From positions 62,001 through 126,000 of the forward strand of contig NZ_RZUF01000008.1 in assembly GCF_004005375.1 (NCBI RefSeq): a stretch of 64,000 bases of DNA. Direction: 5' to 3'. Positions 1 to 8,565 of the stretch are shown here, one piece after another (positions within the stretch are counted from its first letter, which is position 1; the number at the start of each line of letters is the position of its first letter). This DNA is from Rheinheimera sediminis (GTDB lineage Bacteria; Pseudomonadota; Gammaproteobacteria; Enterobacterales; Alteromonadaceae). The notes beneath the pieces are model-generated. The model saw only the letters and a program-made list of their open reading frames with translations. It was not told the DNA's origin and did no database searches. Position numbers and translations under genes: made by a program.

Positions 1-938
1 TGTGGGATGTACAGCACTATAGCAACTATCAGTTTTACCAGGCTGACATTATAAATCGTCAGCAATTAAGTCAGATTTTTGCACAGTTTCAACCTGACTG
101 CGTTATGCATCTGGCTGCAGAATCTCATGTTGACCGCTCCATAGAAAACGCTGGCAGCTTTATTCAAACCAATATAGAGGGCACCTTCCAGTTGCTGGAA
201 GCCAGTTTGCACTATTGGAAAAGTTTAAGCCCTGAAGCACAACAAGCATTCCGGTTTCATCATATTTCTACCGATGAAGTTTTTGGCGATCTGGCGGGCA
301 CAGAAGCTTTATTTAATGAAGACACAGCCTACGCGCCAAGCTCTCCCTATTCAGCGTCAAAAGCAGCCTCAGACCATTTAGTTCGTAGCTGGCATCGTAC
401 CTACGGCCTGCCGGTTTTAATCACTAATTGTTCCAACAACTATGGTCCTTATCAGTTCCCGGAAAAACTGATCCCACATATAGTTTTATCAGCGATACAA
501 GGTAAAGAATTACCTGTCTATGGTGATGGCGGTCAAATCCGTGACTGGCTGCATGTAGAGGATCATGTGAGTGCATTATGGGCAGTGTTATGCCGGGGTC
601 AGGTGGGTGAAACTTATATGATTGGCGGCAATGCAGAGAAAACCAATCTCGAAGTAGTTCACTGCATCTGCAGCTTATTGGATCAATTACGCCCTTCGGC
701 AACAAGTAAATCCTACACAGAGCAAATTCGTTTTGTCAAAGACAGGCCTGGCCATGACCGACGTTATGCTGTTGATACCACAAAAATTTTACAGCAACTA
801 CAATGGCAGCCGATACAAAGTTTCGAGGCTGGATTACAGAAAACCCTAAAGTGGTATCTGAATAACCCACAATGGTGGCAGAATATTTTATCCGGTCATT
901 ATCAGCTTAACCGTAAAGGTCTTTCAGGAATTGAATGA
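1..938 (+). CDS. rmlB: dTDP-glucose 4,6-dehydratase, 5' end cut by window
   Basis: Second step of dTDP-L-rhamnose synthesis: dehydrates dTDP-glucose to dTDP-4-keto-6-deoxyglucose using bound NAD, in the cytoplasm. The frame is open from base 3, so the start and the N-terminal GxxGxxG region lie outside the window; about 311 residues of a usual 350-360 are visible. Visible features are the [11 protein letters not shown] block, the STDEVFGD catalytic Thr-Asp-Glu (normally STDEVYG), the YSASK Tyr/Lys pair and the [11 protein letters not shown] segment typical of RmlB. Its stop overlaps the rmlA start by 4 bases (ATGA), so the two are co-transcribed. The family assignment is secure. Confidence 0.95.
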   Translation, partial: WDVQHYSNYQFYQADIINRQQLSQIFAQFQPDCVMHLAAESHVDRSIENAGSFIQTNIEGTFQLLEASLHYWKSLSPEAQQAFRFHHISTDEVFGDLAGTEALFNEDTAYAPSSPYSASKAASDHLVRSWHRTYGLPVLITNCSNNYGPYQFPEKLIPHIVLSAIQGKELPVYGDGGQIRDWLHVEDHVSALWAVLCRGQVGETYMIGGNAEKTNLEVVHCICSLLDQLRPSATSKSYTEQIRFVKDRPGHDRRYAVDTTKILQQLQWQPIQSFEAGLQKTLKWYLNNPQWWQNILSGHYQLNRKGLSGIE

Positions 939-1819
939 TGGCAAAGTATAAAGGCATAGTGTTAGCTGGAGGTTCGGGCACCAGGTTGTACCCTCTGACC
1001 TTATCTACATCAAAACAACTTTTGCCGGTTTACGACAAACCTATGATTTTTTACCCTATCTCTGTGCTGATGCTGGCTGGGATCCGTGAAATATTAATTA
1101 TCACTACAGCTGAAAGCCTGTCTGGCTTTCTGAATCTGTTGGGGACAGGTGAAGATTTTGGTGTTGAGTTCACTTATGTAGTGCAGGAGAAACCTGAAGG
1201 TATAGCTCAGGCACTTATTCTGGCTGAGCCCTTTCTTGCAGGTGACAATTGCTGCCTGGTATTGGGGGACAATATTTTTTATGGTCAGAATTTTATTGAA
1301 CGCCTGATTCAGGCGACCAAAGTTGAAAAAGGCTGCACTGTCTTTGCTTATCATGTCACAGATCCGGAACGCTTTGGTGTTGTGGAAATGGACGCTAACC
1401 AAAATGTATTGAGTATTGAAGAAAAACCTCTGAAGCCAAAATCAGACTTTGCTTTGACCGGCCTGTATTTTTTTGACAACAGCTCTGTATCCATCGCCAA
1501 GAGTCTTACTCCGTCACAACGAGGCGAGCTGGAAATCACAGACGTCATTCGAAGTTACATCACTACTAAAAACCTTAAAGTCAGTTTACTGGGCCGGGGT
1601 TTTGCATGGCTCGATACTGGTACTTATGATTCGCTGTTGGATGCAAGCCAATTCGTAGAAACGGTAGAAAAAAGACAAGGTTTAAAAATTGCGTGCCTTG
1701 AGGAAATTGCGTACAGAATGGGTTGGTTGACTAAAGAGCAAATAGTGGCGCGCGCTAGGCTTTTTAAACAAAACGCTTATGGTAAATATCTACTGGATAC
1801 TGTGGCTTATTTGGCATAG
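935..1819 (+). CDS. rmlA: glucose-1-phosphate thymidylyltransferase
   Basis: First step of dTDP-rhamnose synthesis: joins glucose-1-phosphate and dTTP to give dTDP-glucose and pyrophosphate. The 294-residue length is normal. The N-terminal nucleotidyltransferase signature [13 protein letters not shown] and the following [12 protein letters not shown] block are intact, as are VLGDNIFYG and the EEKP and WLDTGT motifs. Start chosen at 935: AGGA lies five bases upstream and the ATG overlaps the rmlB stop; a second ATG follows directly. rmlC and rmlD are not downstream but sit on the opposite strand beyond galE, so the pathway is split into two converging units. Confidence 0.96.
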   Translation: MMAKYKGIVLAGGSGTRLYPLTLSTSKQLLPVYDKPMIFYPISVLMLAGIREILIITTAESLSGFLNLLGTGEDFGVEFTYVVQEKPEGIAQALILAEPFLAGDNCCLVLGDNIFYGQNFIERLIQATKVEKGCTVFAYHVTDPERFGVVEMDANQNVLSIEEKPLKPKSDFALTGLYFFDNSSVSIAKSLTPSQRGELEITDVIRSYITTKNLKVSLLGRGFAWLDTGTYDSLLDASQFVETVEKRQGLKIACLEEIAYRMGWLTKEQIVARARLFKQNAYGKYLLDTVAYLA

Positions 1820-1826
1820 AGGAAGA

Positions 1827-1856
1827 CAGATCGCATCCGTTGAAAAATGCGATCTG
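1827..1856. terminator. stem-loop between convergent rmlA and galE
   Basis: A perfect 10-bp inverted repeat (CAGATCGCAT at 1827-1836, ATGCGATCTG at 1847-1856) with a 10-base loop lies in the 44-base gap between the converging rmlA and galE ends. No long T-run follows on either side, only TTTATTTAT after a CCCC on the plus strand. It could act for both directions, but its efficiency cannot be judged from sequence. Confidence 0.6.
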
Positions 1857-1863
1857 CCCCAGT

Positions 1864-2877
1864 TTATTTATAACCGTTCGGGTTATTTTTTTGCCAGTTC
1901 CAGCTGTCACGTACTATGTCTTGAAGACTTTGTTCTGTTTGCCAATTTAATCCAGTTTTAGCTTTAGATGGATCAGCGAAGTAACGCGCTACATCACCGG
2001 GGCGTCTGTCAACTATTTGATAGGGCACTGCAACCTGATTCACAGCTGCAAAGGCGTTCACTATATCAAGCACTGATAACCCCTCGCCACTGCCTAAGTT
2101 AAAACAATCAAAGCCGGGTTCTTTAGACAAATAGTGCAGAGCTGCGACATGGCCTGCGGCTAAATCTGTGACATGGATATAGTCCCGAACTCCTGTTCCG
2201 TCAGGGGTAGGATAATCACTCCCAAAAATCTGCAGTTGGGCACGTTTACCTACAGCCACCTGGGTAATAAAAGGCATCAGATTATTTGGTATGCCATTGG
2301 GGTCTTCGCCAATACAACCACTCGAATCAGCACCTACCGGATTAAAGTAACGCAGTACAGCTATGTTCCAACTGTGATCAGATTTATACAAATCCTGTAG
2401 GACCCACTCTGTCATTAGCTTAGATTGACCATAAGGATTCATTGCCACAGTGGGCGTAGTCTCGGGCAAGGGACTATTCTGCGCATCGCCGTACACAGTA
2501 GCAGATGAACTGAATACCAAATTTTTTACAGCAAACTTCGCCATCACCTGACAAAGTTTAATAGTGCCGCCTACATTAGTCTCGTAGTACCACAAAGGTT
2601 TTTGTGTTGATTCACCAACGGCTTTTAAACCAGCAAAATGCACTACTGCTTTCACTGGATATTGTTGGAACACTGCAGTTAATGCGACGGGGTCAAGTAC
2701 ATCCCCTTCAATCTGAATAATTGACTTGCCCGTTAACTGCTCTACCCGCTTTAATGACTCAGGGCTGGAGTTACTGTAATTATCAAAACTAATCACTTGT
2801 TCGCCAGCGCGAAGCAAAGCTAAAGCTGTATGACTGCCAATATAGCCCGCGCCACCAGTTAACAATACATAACTCAT
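1864..2877 (-). CDS. galE: UDP-glucose 4-epimerase
   Basis: Interconverts UDP-glucose and UDP-galactose through an NAD-bound 4-keto intermediate, supplying UDP-Gal for surface glycans. The 337-residue length fits. It has the N-terminal Rossmann motif GGAGYIGSHT, the catalytic serine block SSSATVYGD, the YGQSK Tyr/Lys pair, and the LRYFNPVGA segment and NPNGY tail characteristic of true GalE rather than generic epimerases. It is the last gene of the rmlC-rmlD-galE unit, 19 bases after rmlD. The substrate could in principle extend to N-acetylated sugars; I regard GalE as the likeliest call. Confidence 0.93.
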   Translation of the reverse strand: MSYVLLTGGAGYIGSHTALALLRAGEQVISFDNYSNSSPESLKRVEQLTGKSIIQIEGDVLDPVALTAVFQQYPVKAVVHFAGLKAVGESTQKPLWYYETNVGGTIKLCQVMAKFAVKNLVFSSSATVYGDAQNSPLPETTPTVAMNPYGQSKLMTEWVLQDLYKSDHSWNIAVLRYFNPVGADSSGCIGEDPNGIPNNLMPFITQVAVGKRAQLQIFGSDYPTPDGTGVRDYIHVTDLAAGHVAALHYLSKEPGFDCFNLGSGEGLSVLDIVNAFAAVNQVAVPYQIVDRRPGDVARYFADPSKAKTGLNWQTEQSLQDIVRDSWNWQKNNPNGYK

Positions 2878-2896
2878 AACTTATCCTTTTACTCGT

Positions 2897-3772
2897 TTAT
2901 CCAATTGAAAGTAACTTTAAAGCCTTCGCTAACTGCTGCTGCCAGGGTACTGGCGGCAAAGATAACAATTCTCTGAGCAAACCACTATCCAAAGCACTAA
3001 AAACCGGACGCTTAACGACGCTGTTCAGTTGTTCAGAATTGACAGCTATCAGTTCAACCTCGTCACCAACTAAGCCCAGTTGTATGGCTAAATGTTGGAT
3101 CTCACAAGCAAACTCATAGCGGGAACAAAACCCAGAATCAGCCCAATGATAGACTCCAGCAATCACAGTTTCATTACAGATAATCTGCCAAATAACTACG
3201 GCGAGGCCATATGCCCAACATGGAGAGCCCATTTGATCCTGCACCACTTGCAATTGTCGTTTCGTTTGCATCAGTTGCAACATAGTCTTTACGAAGTTTT
3301 TACCATAGACTGAATAAAGCCAACTAGTACGAATGATGAAACTCTGCGCTTTATATTCTTGCTGTAGCCACTGCTCTGCCAACAACTTCGTTTTCCCGTA
3401 GTAGTTTAGAGGGTATTGCTGATCTGATTCTTTATAAGAAGTCAGCTTTTCACCGTCAAAGACGTAATCTGTGGATATGTGTAACAACTTGGTTTGATTC
3501 AAGGCACAAAGTTGCTGCAGTTTCTGAACTAAACAAAAATTACCTGCAAGAGCCACGTCAGGAGATAACTCAGCCTGATCAACCTGATTATAAGCCACCG
3601 CATTAACCACCCAGTCCGGCCTGAATCGCAAAAAAAAATCTGTTAAAACTGCATCAGACAAAGTACAAAACTCAGCGTGACCCAGTACTCTGAGCTGGAT
3701 AAACGCAGGAGCGCTGAACTTAAGTTCTGATGCCAGCTGACCTGATTGTCCAAGCAATACTACTTTTAACAT
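2897..3772 (-). CDS. rmlD: dTDP-4-dehydrorhamnose reductase
   Basis: Last step of dTDP-L-rhamnose synthesis: NAD(P)H-dependent reduction of dTDP-4-keto-L-rhamnose. At 291 residues it has the RmlD layout: N-terminal nucleotide motif LLGQSGQLASEL, HISTDYVFDG with the conserved Ser/Thr, and YGKTK carrying the catalytic Tyr and Lys, then IIRTSWLY. It shares one base with rmlC (TAATG), indicating translational coupling, and is followed closely by galE. The C-terminal half is less conserved than typical enterobacterial RmlD, but nothing essential appears missing. Confidence 0.94.
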   Translation of the reverse strand: MLKVVLLGQSGQLASELKFSAPAFIQLRVLGHAEFCTLSDAVLTDFFLRFRPDWVVNAVAYNQVDQAELSPDVALAGNFCLVQKLQQLCALNQTKLLHISTDYVFDGEKLTSYKESDQQYPLNYYGKTKLLAEQWLQQEYKAQSFIIRTSWLYSVYGKNFVKTMLQLMQTKRQLQVVQDQMGSPCWAYGLAVVIWQIICNETVIAGVYHWADSGFCSRYEFACEIQHLAIQLGLVGDEVELIAVNSEQLNSVVKRPVFSALDSGLLRELLSLPPVPWQQQLAKALKLLSIG

Positions 3773-4338
3773 TAAATCTGTTCTAACCCCATTGTTGGGT
3801 AAACATCGGCGCTAGCAAAAGATTGGGCCGCTGCATCTTTGGCTGAGACTAGAGGAGGCTTTTGTAAGGGCCAGTTTATTGCCAATTGCCGGTCGTCCCA
3901 TTTGATAGCACGTTCTGAGGAAGGATCATAATACTGATCCGTTTTATAAGCGACTTCAGCGTACTGGCTTAAAGTTAAAAAACCATGAGCAAAGCCGGCC
4001 GGAATAAAAAGTTGGTGTCTTTTTTCCGCACATAATTCCAGACCATACCACTGGCCAAAACTGGCTGATTGTAGCCTTAAATCCACAACGACATCAAAAA
4101 TCTGGCCACTTAACACTCGTATTAATTTAGCTTGTGGTCTCTCCAACTGATAATGCAACCCCCGAAGCACATGGTGCACAGAGCCAGATTGTGACTCCTG
4201 TACAAAGTCGATATGACCCAATATTTGCTCGAGCTCAGCACTTCGGTTTACTTCAAAAAAATAGCCTCGCTCATCTTCGTAGACTTTAGGCTGCAAAAGC
4301 AATAAACCAGGCAGAGGTAAAGCTGTAATCTGAACCAT
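3772..4338 (-). CDS. rmlC: dTDP-4-dehydrorhamnose 3,5-epimerase
   Basis: Cupin-fold epimerase that inverts C3 and C5 of dTDP-4-keto-6-deoxyglucose, third step of the rhamnose pathway. The 188-residue size, DERGYFFEV start of the fold, the RGLHYQ motif with the catalytic His, and the IPAGFAHGFLTLS block identify it. A GGA eight bases before the ATG supports the start. It opens the rmlC-rmlD-galE unit. Only 62 bases separate it from yjbH upstream, and a strong terminator fills part of that gap, so its promoter must be very close to or inside the 3' end of yjbH. Confidence 0.95.
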   Translation of the reverse strand: MVQITALPLPGLLLLQPKVYEDERGYFFEVNRSAELEQILGHIDFVQESQSGSVHHVLRGLHYQLERPQAKLIRVLSGQIFDVVVDLRLQSASFGQWYGLELCAEKRHQLFIPAGFAHGFLTLSQYAEVAYKTDQYYDPSSERAIKWDDRQLAINWPLQKPPLVSAKDAAAQSFASADVYPTMGLEQI

Positions 4339-4356
4339 TCATTTTTTCCATCAAAT

Positions 4357-4386
4357 AATAAAGCCACTCATAAGAGTGGCTTTATT
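4357..4386 (-). terminator. intrinsic terminator after yjbH
   Basis: A perfect 13-bp hairpin: AATAAAGCCACTC (4357-4369) and GAGTGGCTTTATT (4374-4386) around a 4-base loop. Read on the minus strand the stem ends in CTTTATT and continues ATTTGA, a T-rich tract, 14 bases after the yjbH stop. It should end the yjbEFGH transcript before rmlC. Confidence 0.9.
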
Positions 4387-4400
4387 CTACCAATCTCACT

Positions 4401-6494
4401 TTATCTCATAAACGGAGAACGAGCTTCGGTTAACCCATTTAAATTTACCGGTCTATTCAGCATTTGGCCGCCATCGCGGGCTATTGGAACCCATGGAATA
4501 CGCCCCCTGCCTATGGCTGATTTCAACGAGAATAAATCAAAGGGGATAGACAGATAAAAACCTTTGGTAAAACTGCCTTCACCATATTCTTCGGACGACA
4601 TATCTGTAATAGCGGCATAAGCACCTACTACAATGCCGCTATCAAAACGTTTGGCGAAATCCAGCGTCACGCCTTTATCTTTCGCCAGATATTGACCGAA
4701 ACTGGCAGTCAGCATAGTGTCTTTTAACCACTGAGGAGTCCAATAAAAGCTCAAATGACCTGTGAGCGCCTTGTAGTCAAAAAAGGCCACCTCGCTATCA
4801 TAATCACGTTGACGAACGTAATTTACGTCTAAACCAATAGCCAATGATGTATCTATGGGTTTGTATAACAGTTCACCACCTATACCGCCGTACATGGTTT
4901 CCAAATACCCTGCGTAAGCTTGACCGTACCAGTTTTCTGAAACTTGATCTTTCCAAAGTCCGTATAGATTCTCCATGGTCACGTCGCTACGGCTCACATA
5001 CTCACGAACATAAGTACGAACGCGAGGTACACCAGTTTCCTGCGCATCAACTTTAAAGTTAAAGTCATCAAAGTTGGTCAGTACGTTCACTTTCACTGTG
5101 GTTTGCAGACTAAAATGCGTATCAAATTGATAACCACCGCCTAGTAATAACCCCCCCTGATACATATAGAAGCTTTCAGGATTACCAAAGGTCTGTATCC
5201 AGAAAACATCCGCAGTGTACCCAAAGCCACTTTCGTTGCGCTCTACAGCCCACTGTTGATTATCTACTGCAGGCTCCACTCTTTGATAGGTTGTACGAAC
5301 ATCCGCTTCTGGTGATTCGTAACGTGCAGCTTTGGCAAATTGCTCTGCATCAATCACAGTCTCGACCATAGGCAAATCCATCGCTTGAATGATCACCCTG
5401 TAAGTTTTGATGCTTCGAGGCAAATGGGTTGCGAGCACTCGACCAACACGATTCATGGCAACATCTTCGTCGCGGTAAGCTATCTGTGAACCTTTTAAAA
5501 TAATTTCGTCAGCTTTTAATACGTAGTTATTCACCACAAAACCTGCATTCAAATACAAATCCTGCCGAAGCTGCACTTTATCTAAAACATCGATCGAAGC
5601 CACTGGAACGTCAGGTATTTGCTTAACTGCAGGGTCAAATTTGATTTGTTTCAGGTTATTAAAATCGACCTTGTAGTTCACACCAAAGCCAAAAGTATTG
5701 CCGCGTTGGTAGTTTAAATTCAGATCAAATGAGTCGTTCAGAGCATAAACGGCGCCGATATTAAAATCGGAATCTTGCTGCAATACACCAGCATAATCCT
5801 GTAAATAGTTATTGCCATCGTATTCCAGTTTCAAGCGCAAAGGCTGCCATGGAGTCTGATACTCAATACCACCGTATAAAGCGGCAGGTCCTTTAAAAAA
5901 ACGTTGGTAGTCAATTTTTCCGCCTGAACCACTGAATCCACCGGGCCTTTCGCAATAACTATCTCTGATTTCACAAAATGGATTAGTGATATTACCTTTG
6001 CGGCCTAAATACCCCCAACCAATGCCTAAATGCAAATCAAAAGGACCTAATCTTTTACTTGCCGCAATAAATTCACTTTCAAATAAACCTGTACCGCCAA
6101 AGTCACGAAAACCTACAGCAAGGTCTGGCAAAAACTCACTTTCCTTCCACAACTTAAACTTAACGTCGATCCCTTTATCCTTATAGGTCTGATCGCCGCT
6201 AAACCCAGGATCATCGCTATAAAACTGGGTACGAACATCTGAATAACGGAATGTCGTTTCCATCCAAGGGAACAACATCAAGGACGCTGACCAAAATCGG
6301 TACTCTTCACTATCCTGGTAATTCAGGCTAAAGGCTCCGGCATCATTCATACGAGCTGTTGGCATCTGAATTAAGCCAATACCCCCATGATTGCCTTGGG
6401 AATAACCGTTTGATGCAGGAGAAAAGTATTGATCCGCAATGACTGTCGAGCACAACAGCGAGGAAATAAGAGCAGCTAAACAGGACTTCTTCAT
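4401..6494 (-). CDS. yjbH: YjbH-family exopolysaccharide outer-membrane protein
   Basis: Member of the YjbH/GfcD/WbfB family of predicted outer-membrane beta-barrel lipoprotein-like proteins associated with exopolysaccharide secretion. It is 697 residues long, the usual size. A signal peptide is visible (MKKS, then a hydrophobic run ending near ADQYFSP); the motif GGIGLIQMPTARMNDAG near residue 35-50 is typical of the family's N-terminus. The rest is rich in alternating aromatic residues and tyrosines, as in beta-barrels, with a central non-barrel stretch around residues 290-400. There is no lipobox cysteine at the cleavage site. It is the last gene of the yjbEFGH operon and overlaps yjbG by 4 bases. 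Its molecular mechanism is not known to me. Confidence 0.88.
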   Translation of the reverse strand: MKKSCLAALISSLLCSTVIADQYFSPASNGYSQGNHGGIGLIQMPTARMNDAGAFSLNYQDSEEYRFWSASLMLFPWMETTFRYSDVRTQFYSDDPGFSGDQTYKDKGIDVKFKLWKESEFLPDLAVGFRDFGGTGLFESEFIAASKRLGPFDLHLGIGWGYLGRKGNITNPFCEIRDSYCERPGGFSGSGGKIDYQRFFKGPAALYGGIEYQTPWQPLRLKLEYDGNNYLQDYAGVLQQDSDFNIGAVYALNDSFDLNLNYQRGNTFGFGVNYKVDFNNLKQIKFDPAVKQIPDVPVASIDVLDKVQLRQDLYLNAGFVVNNYVLKADEIILKGSQIAYRDEDVAMNRVGRVLATHLPRSIKTYRVIIQAMDLPMVETVIDAEQFAKAARYESPEADVRTTYQRVEPAVDNQQWAVERNESGFGYTADVFWIQTFGNPESFYMYQGGLLLGGGYQFDTHFSLQTTVKVNVLTNFDDFNFKVDAQETGVPRVRTYVREYVSRSDVTMENLYGLWKDQVSENWYGQAYAGYLETMYGGIGGELLYKPIDTSLAIGLDVNYVRQRDYDSEVAFFDYKALTGHLSFYWTPQWLKDTMLTASFGQYLAKDKGVTLDFAKRFDSGIVVGAYAAITDMSSEEYGEGSFTKGFYLSIPFDLFSLKSAIGRGRIPWVPIARDGGQMLNRPVNLNGLTEARSPFMR

Positions 6495-7252
6495 TGGGTC
6501 ACAACCTTGTGTAACAAGAGTTCTACAATTTGTTCATTAATATCACTAAATTCGCTTGGCAAGTGTCGTTGTTCAAAAGGAATAAATAACAGACTACCTG
6601 GTGATACTTCCTGATAACTTTTATTCCATAACCCTGTTTTTGCAATGTAAAACTCACCAAAAGCAGGAATCACATAAACAAAAGAGTGGCTGCCACCTTC
6701 CAGTATAGAGATGCTTCCAAGATAGCTATCGACAGAAACGGCATTTCGCAATGGCATCTTGTATTCAGCCACTAAGCCTTGCATTGGTAATTCTGTCGGT
6801 CTGGTACCGACACGCAGTGTGTATTGTCCTGCAGCAAGCAAAGGATTAAGAGACTTTTTAGCTCGAACGCTATCGGGGTCCAGAGGTAGATTCATATTGC
6901 CCGCCAATTCCCAGGACGCAATATCTTTTTCTATTTTTTCAACACTTGCCGCTAAAGCTGGATCAGAATCTTGCTGAAATTCATGTTTAAGTGCGGCTAG
7001 TCGGTTCAGCAGTGCTGTACGTTGTTGCTCAAGCTTTAATGTGGTTTCTGCATCCGTTTTAAAAAGCTTTGCCGCTGGCCAGTACAAAGAAGCGGAGGTA
7101 TTGAACTGATAAACAACCAACCCCAATCTGGGCTGCTCAAAATAACCTTGATACTTGCCTTGATGCTCTACTAAAACCACTGGCGTTGCAGCTTTAGCTA
7201 TACTTATGCTAATAATCCACACAGCGAGGCCGAAACAGCTTAAGCGGCTCAT
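6491..7252 (-). CDS. yjbG: YjbG/GfcC-family periplasmic polysaccharide protein
   Basis: Capsule biosynthesis GfcC-like (WbfC-like) protein, expected in the periplasm. It is 253 residues with an N-terminal signal sequence (LSCFGLAVWIISISIAKAA) followed by a mature domain. A coiled-coil-like segment around residues 70-115 (LEQQRTALLNRLAALKHEF and on) is visible, then a domain ending in the PFEQRHLPSEFSDIN motif, the part I associate with GfcC family members. Start and stop overlap its neighbours by 4 bases on both sides, so it is tightly coupled to yjbF and yjbH. Exact role unknown; inferred to help export or assembly of an exopolysaccharide. Confidence 0.85.
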   Translation of the reverse strand: MSRLSCFGLAVWIISISIAKAATPVVLVEHQGKYQGYFEQPRLGLVVYQFNTSASLYWPAAKLFKTDAETTLKLEQQRTALLNRLAALKHEFQQDSDPALAASVEKIEKDIASWELAGNMNLPLDPDSVRAKKSLNPLLAAGQYTLRVGTRPTELPMQGLVAEYKMPLRNAVSVDSYLGSISILEGGSHSFVYVIPAFGEFYIAKTGLWNKSYQEVSPGSLLFIPFEQRHLPSEFSDINEQIVELLLHKVVTQ

Positions 7253-7935
7253 CTTAAACTCCCTTTTTTAATGACACCCAATAAACGACCTGCATTACTG
7301 ATATGAACCAGCTCAACTTCAGGCCAGAAAGGTGCAATGGTCTGACGGCTTTTTAATAACCAACCGCTATTTAAATCAAACCAAAACTGATTAATAGCCG
7401 TCTGGCCATTAGAAAAAGTAACCTGCTCTGTGACTAATTTGGTTTGAAACTTCTGTTCAAGTACATCAAGGGAGGTTACTTCGGTATAAAGGATTTCATA
7501 ACTCACCGGGTGGCCAGATTCCGAATTTCCAGACCAATCGGTTACACTTTGCCAGGCCTGACCCGCTTGAATTTTTGTCATTTTTTGTTGTAGTGGATCC
7601 AATGCAGTATCAGATAGATATAGCAAGTTGTTGTCAAAACCTGTTGTCTTTACCAAACGCCCTTTTTCAAGCACCAACATGGCTTCGTCGGCTGATATCC
7701 ATTTGTGCTGCCCATGCTCGATAAAAGCCAATACAAGCACGGCATTAGGCAAAGCACCTACTTTAGCGTATAAAACATCACTTTCTCTGGCTGCAAGCTC
7801 AGTTTTAGTTAAACTGGCTCCGTCGCCTGGATTAAATGCCAGTTCCAAAGTTTGGGTATAAGTGCGAATAGTACTGGAACACCCTGCCAGGCTGACCAAA
7901 GCAAAAAAGACAAAAAGCCATATTAATCTGTGCAT
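7249..7935 (-). CDS. yjbF: YjbF/GfcB-family lipoprotein
   Basis: Predicted outer-membrane lipoprotein of the YjbF/GfcB/WbfD family. From the chosen ATG it is 228 residues: MHRLIWLFVFFAL then the lipobox LAGC with Ser-Ser after the cysteine, a canonical lipoprotein signal. The open frame runs further up to a TTG at 7953 and another ATG at 7944, but GGAT just before the 7935 ATG and the short positively charged start of the signal peptide favour 7935. The mature part includes a DUF2886-like body with WFDLNSGWLLKSRQTI near the end. It overlaps yjbG by 4 bases and lies after an intrinsic terminator, so it is probably expressed less than yjbE. Confidence 0.85.
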   Translation of the reverse strand: MHRLIWLFVFFALVSLAGCSSTIRTYTQTLELAFNPGDGASLTKTELAARESDVLYAKVGALPNAVLVLAFIEHGQHKWISADEAMLVLEKGRLVKTTGFDNNLLYLSDTALDPLQQKMTKIQAGQAWQSVTDWSGNSESGHPVSYEILYTEVTSLDVLEQKFQTKLVTEQVTFSNGQTAINQFWFDLNSGWLLKSRQTIAPFWPEVELVHISNAGRLLGVIKKGSLR

Positions 7936-7967
7936 AAGATCCATTTCTAGCAAAAGTTATAGATAAC

Positions 7968-7993
7968 AAAAAGCCGCCAACAGGCGGCCTTTT
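7968..7993 (-). terminator. intrinsic terminator/attenuator between yjbE and yjbF
   Basis: On the minus strand GCCGCC-TGTT-GGCGGC is followed directly by TTTTTG, a compact GC-rich hairpin with a U-tract. It sits 20 bases after the yjbE stop and about 30 before yjbF. The position suggests partial termination that gives excess yjbE message over yjbFGH. Confidence 0.85.
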
Positions 7994-8007
7994 CACAGTA
8001 CAATCAA

Positions 8008-8436
8008 TTAACGCAGTGTTGGTGCGTAAGTGAAGGTCACTGGAACAGAAATGGTAGAAGTATTAGTACCTGTACCTGACACTGTTACAGTTGAAGTAGT
8101 ACCAACACACACAGTACCCACTAATGGATCGCTACCATTACAACCTGGTTGTGGTTGCGGGTTATTAGTACAGACACCATTCACCAACGTTTGACCTGTA
8201 GGGCAGTTCACCGGAGAATCACTACGGTTGTTAGCAACAACAGAAGCTAACACACCAGCAGCAATAGCACCAGCTACGATAGTACCTGTAGCAATACCAC
8301 CGATAGCACCTAAACCAGCACCGGCAGCAGAAGCACCTGAGCCAGCGCCTGCAGCGCCAGTTTCTTCGCCCTGGGCCATAGCAGCACTAGATACCACTAA
8401 CATAGCAGCCATTACGACACTTAATTTTTTCATCAC
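8008..8436 (-). CDS. yjbE: YjbE/GfcA-like small secreted Gly/Ala-rich protein
   Basis: Small exported protein, 142 residues, in the position of yjbE/gfcA at the head of the operon. It has a clear signal peptide (MMKKLSVVMAAMLVVSSAAMAQ), then a glycine/alanine-rich stretch to about residue 70 that includes a hydrophobic segment (IATGTIVAGAIAAGVLASVV). The C-terminal part carries four cysteines in CPTGQTLVNGVC and a later C...C pair, and ends in a Thr/Ser-rich beta-like tail. E. coli YjbE/GfcA is similarly small and Gly/Ala/Thr-rich, but low complexity makes homology uncertain; assignment rests mainly on position. GGGA seven bases before the ATG serves as ribosome site. Confidence 0.65.
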   Translation of the reverse strand: MMKKLSVVMAAMLVVSSAAMAQGEETGAAGAGSGASAAGAGLGAIGGIATGTIVAGAIAAGVLASVVANNRSDSPVNCPTGQTLVNGVCTNNPQPQPGCNGSDPLVGTVCVGTTSTVTVSGTGTNTSTISVPVTFTYAPTLR

Positions 8437-8461
8437 ATCATCCCTTTAAAAAAGTCCTCTT

Positions 8462-8490
8462 AGGATAGAGGTTTTTCGAACTACCGACAA
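8462..8490 (-). promoter_or_regulatory. candidate sigma-70 promoter of yjbEFGH
   Basis: On the minus strand TTGTCG (8490-8485) and TATCCT (8467-8462) are separated by exactly 17 bases, four of six matches each to consensus. Transcription would begin near 8454, leaving a leader of about 18 bases that includes the GGGA ribosome site of yjbE. No Rcs box was recognised. Confidence 0.5.
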
Positions 8491-8519
8491 GCATTTTTTT
8501 GCCACCGCTTTACATCTCC

Positions 8520-8539
8520 CCTGCTTTCATTTAAGCAGG
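8520..8539. terminator. stem-loop after the second membrane dehydratase gene
   Basis: CCTGCTT (8520-8526) pairs with AAGCAGG (8533-8539) over a 6-base loop, 27 bases beyond the stop of the gene ending at 8566. On the minus strand a T-run (GTTTTT) lies before rather than after the hairpin, so this is not a textbook terminator. It may still separate the O-antigen transcript from yjbE. Confidence 0.4.
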
Positions 8540-8565
8540 AAAAACTTGTTTTTCATGGTTTTACG

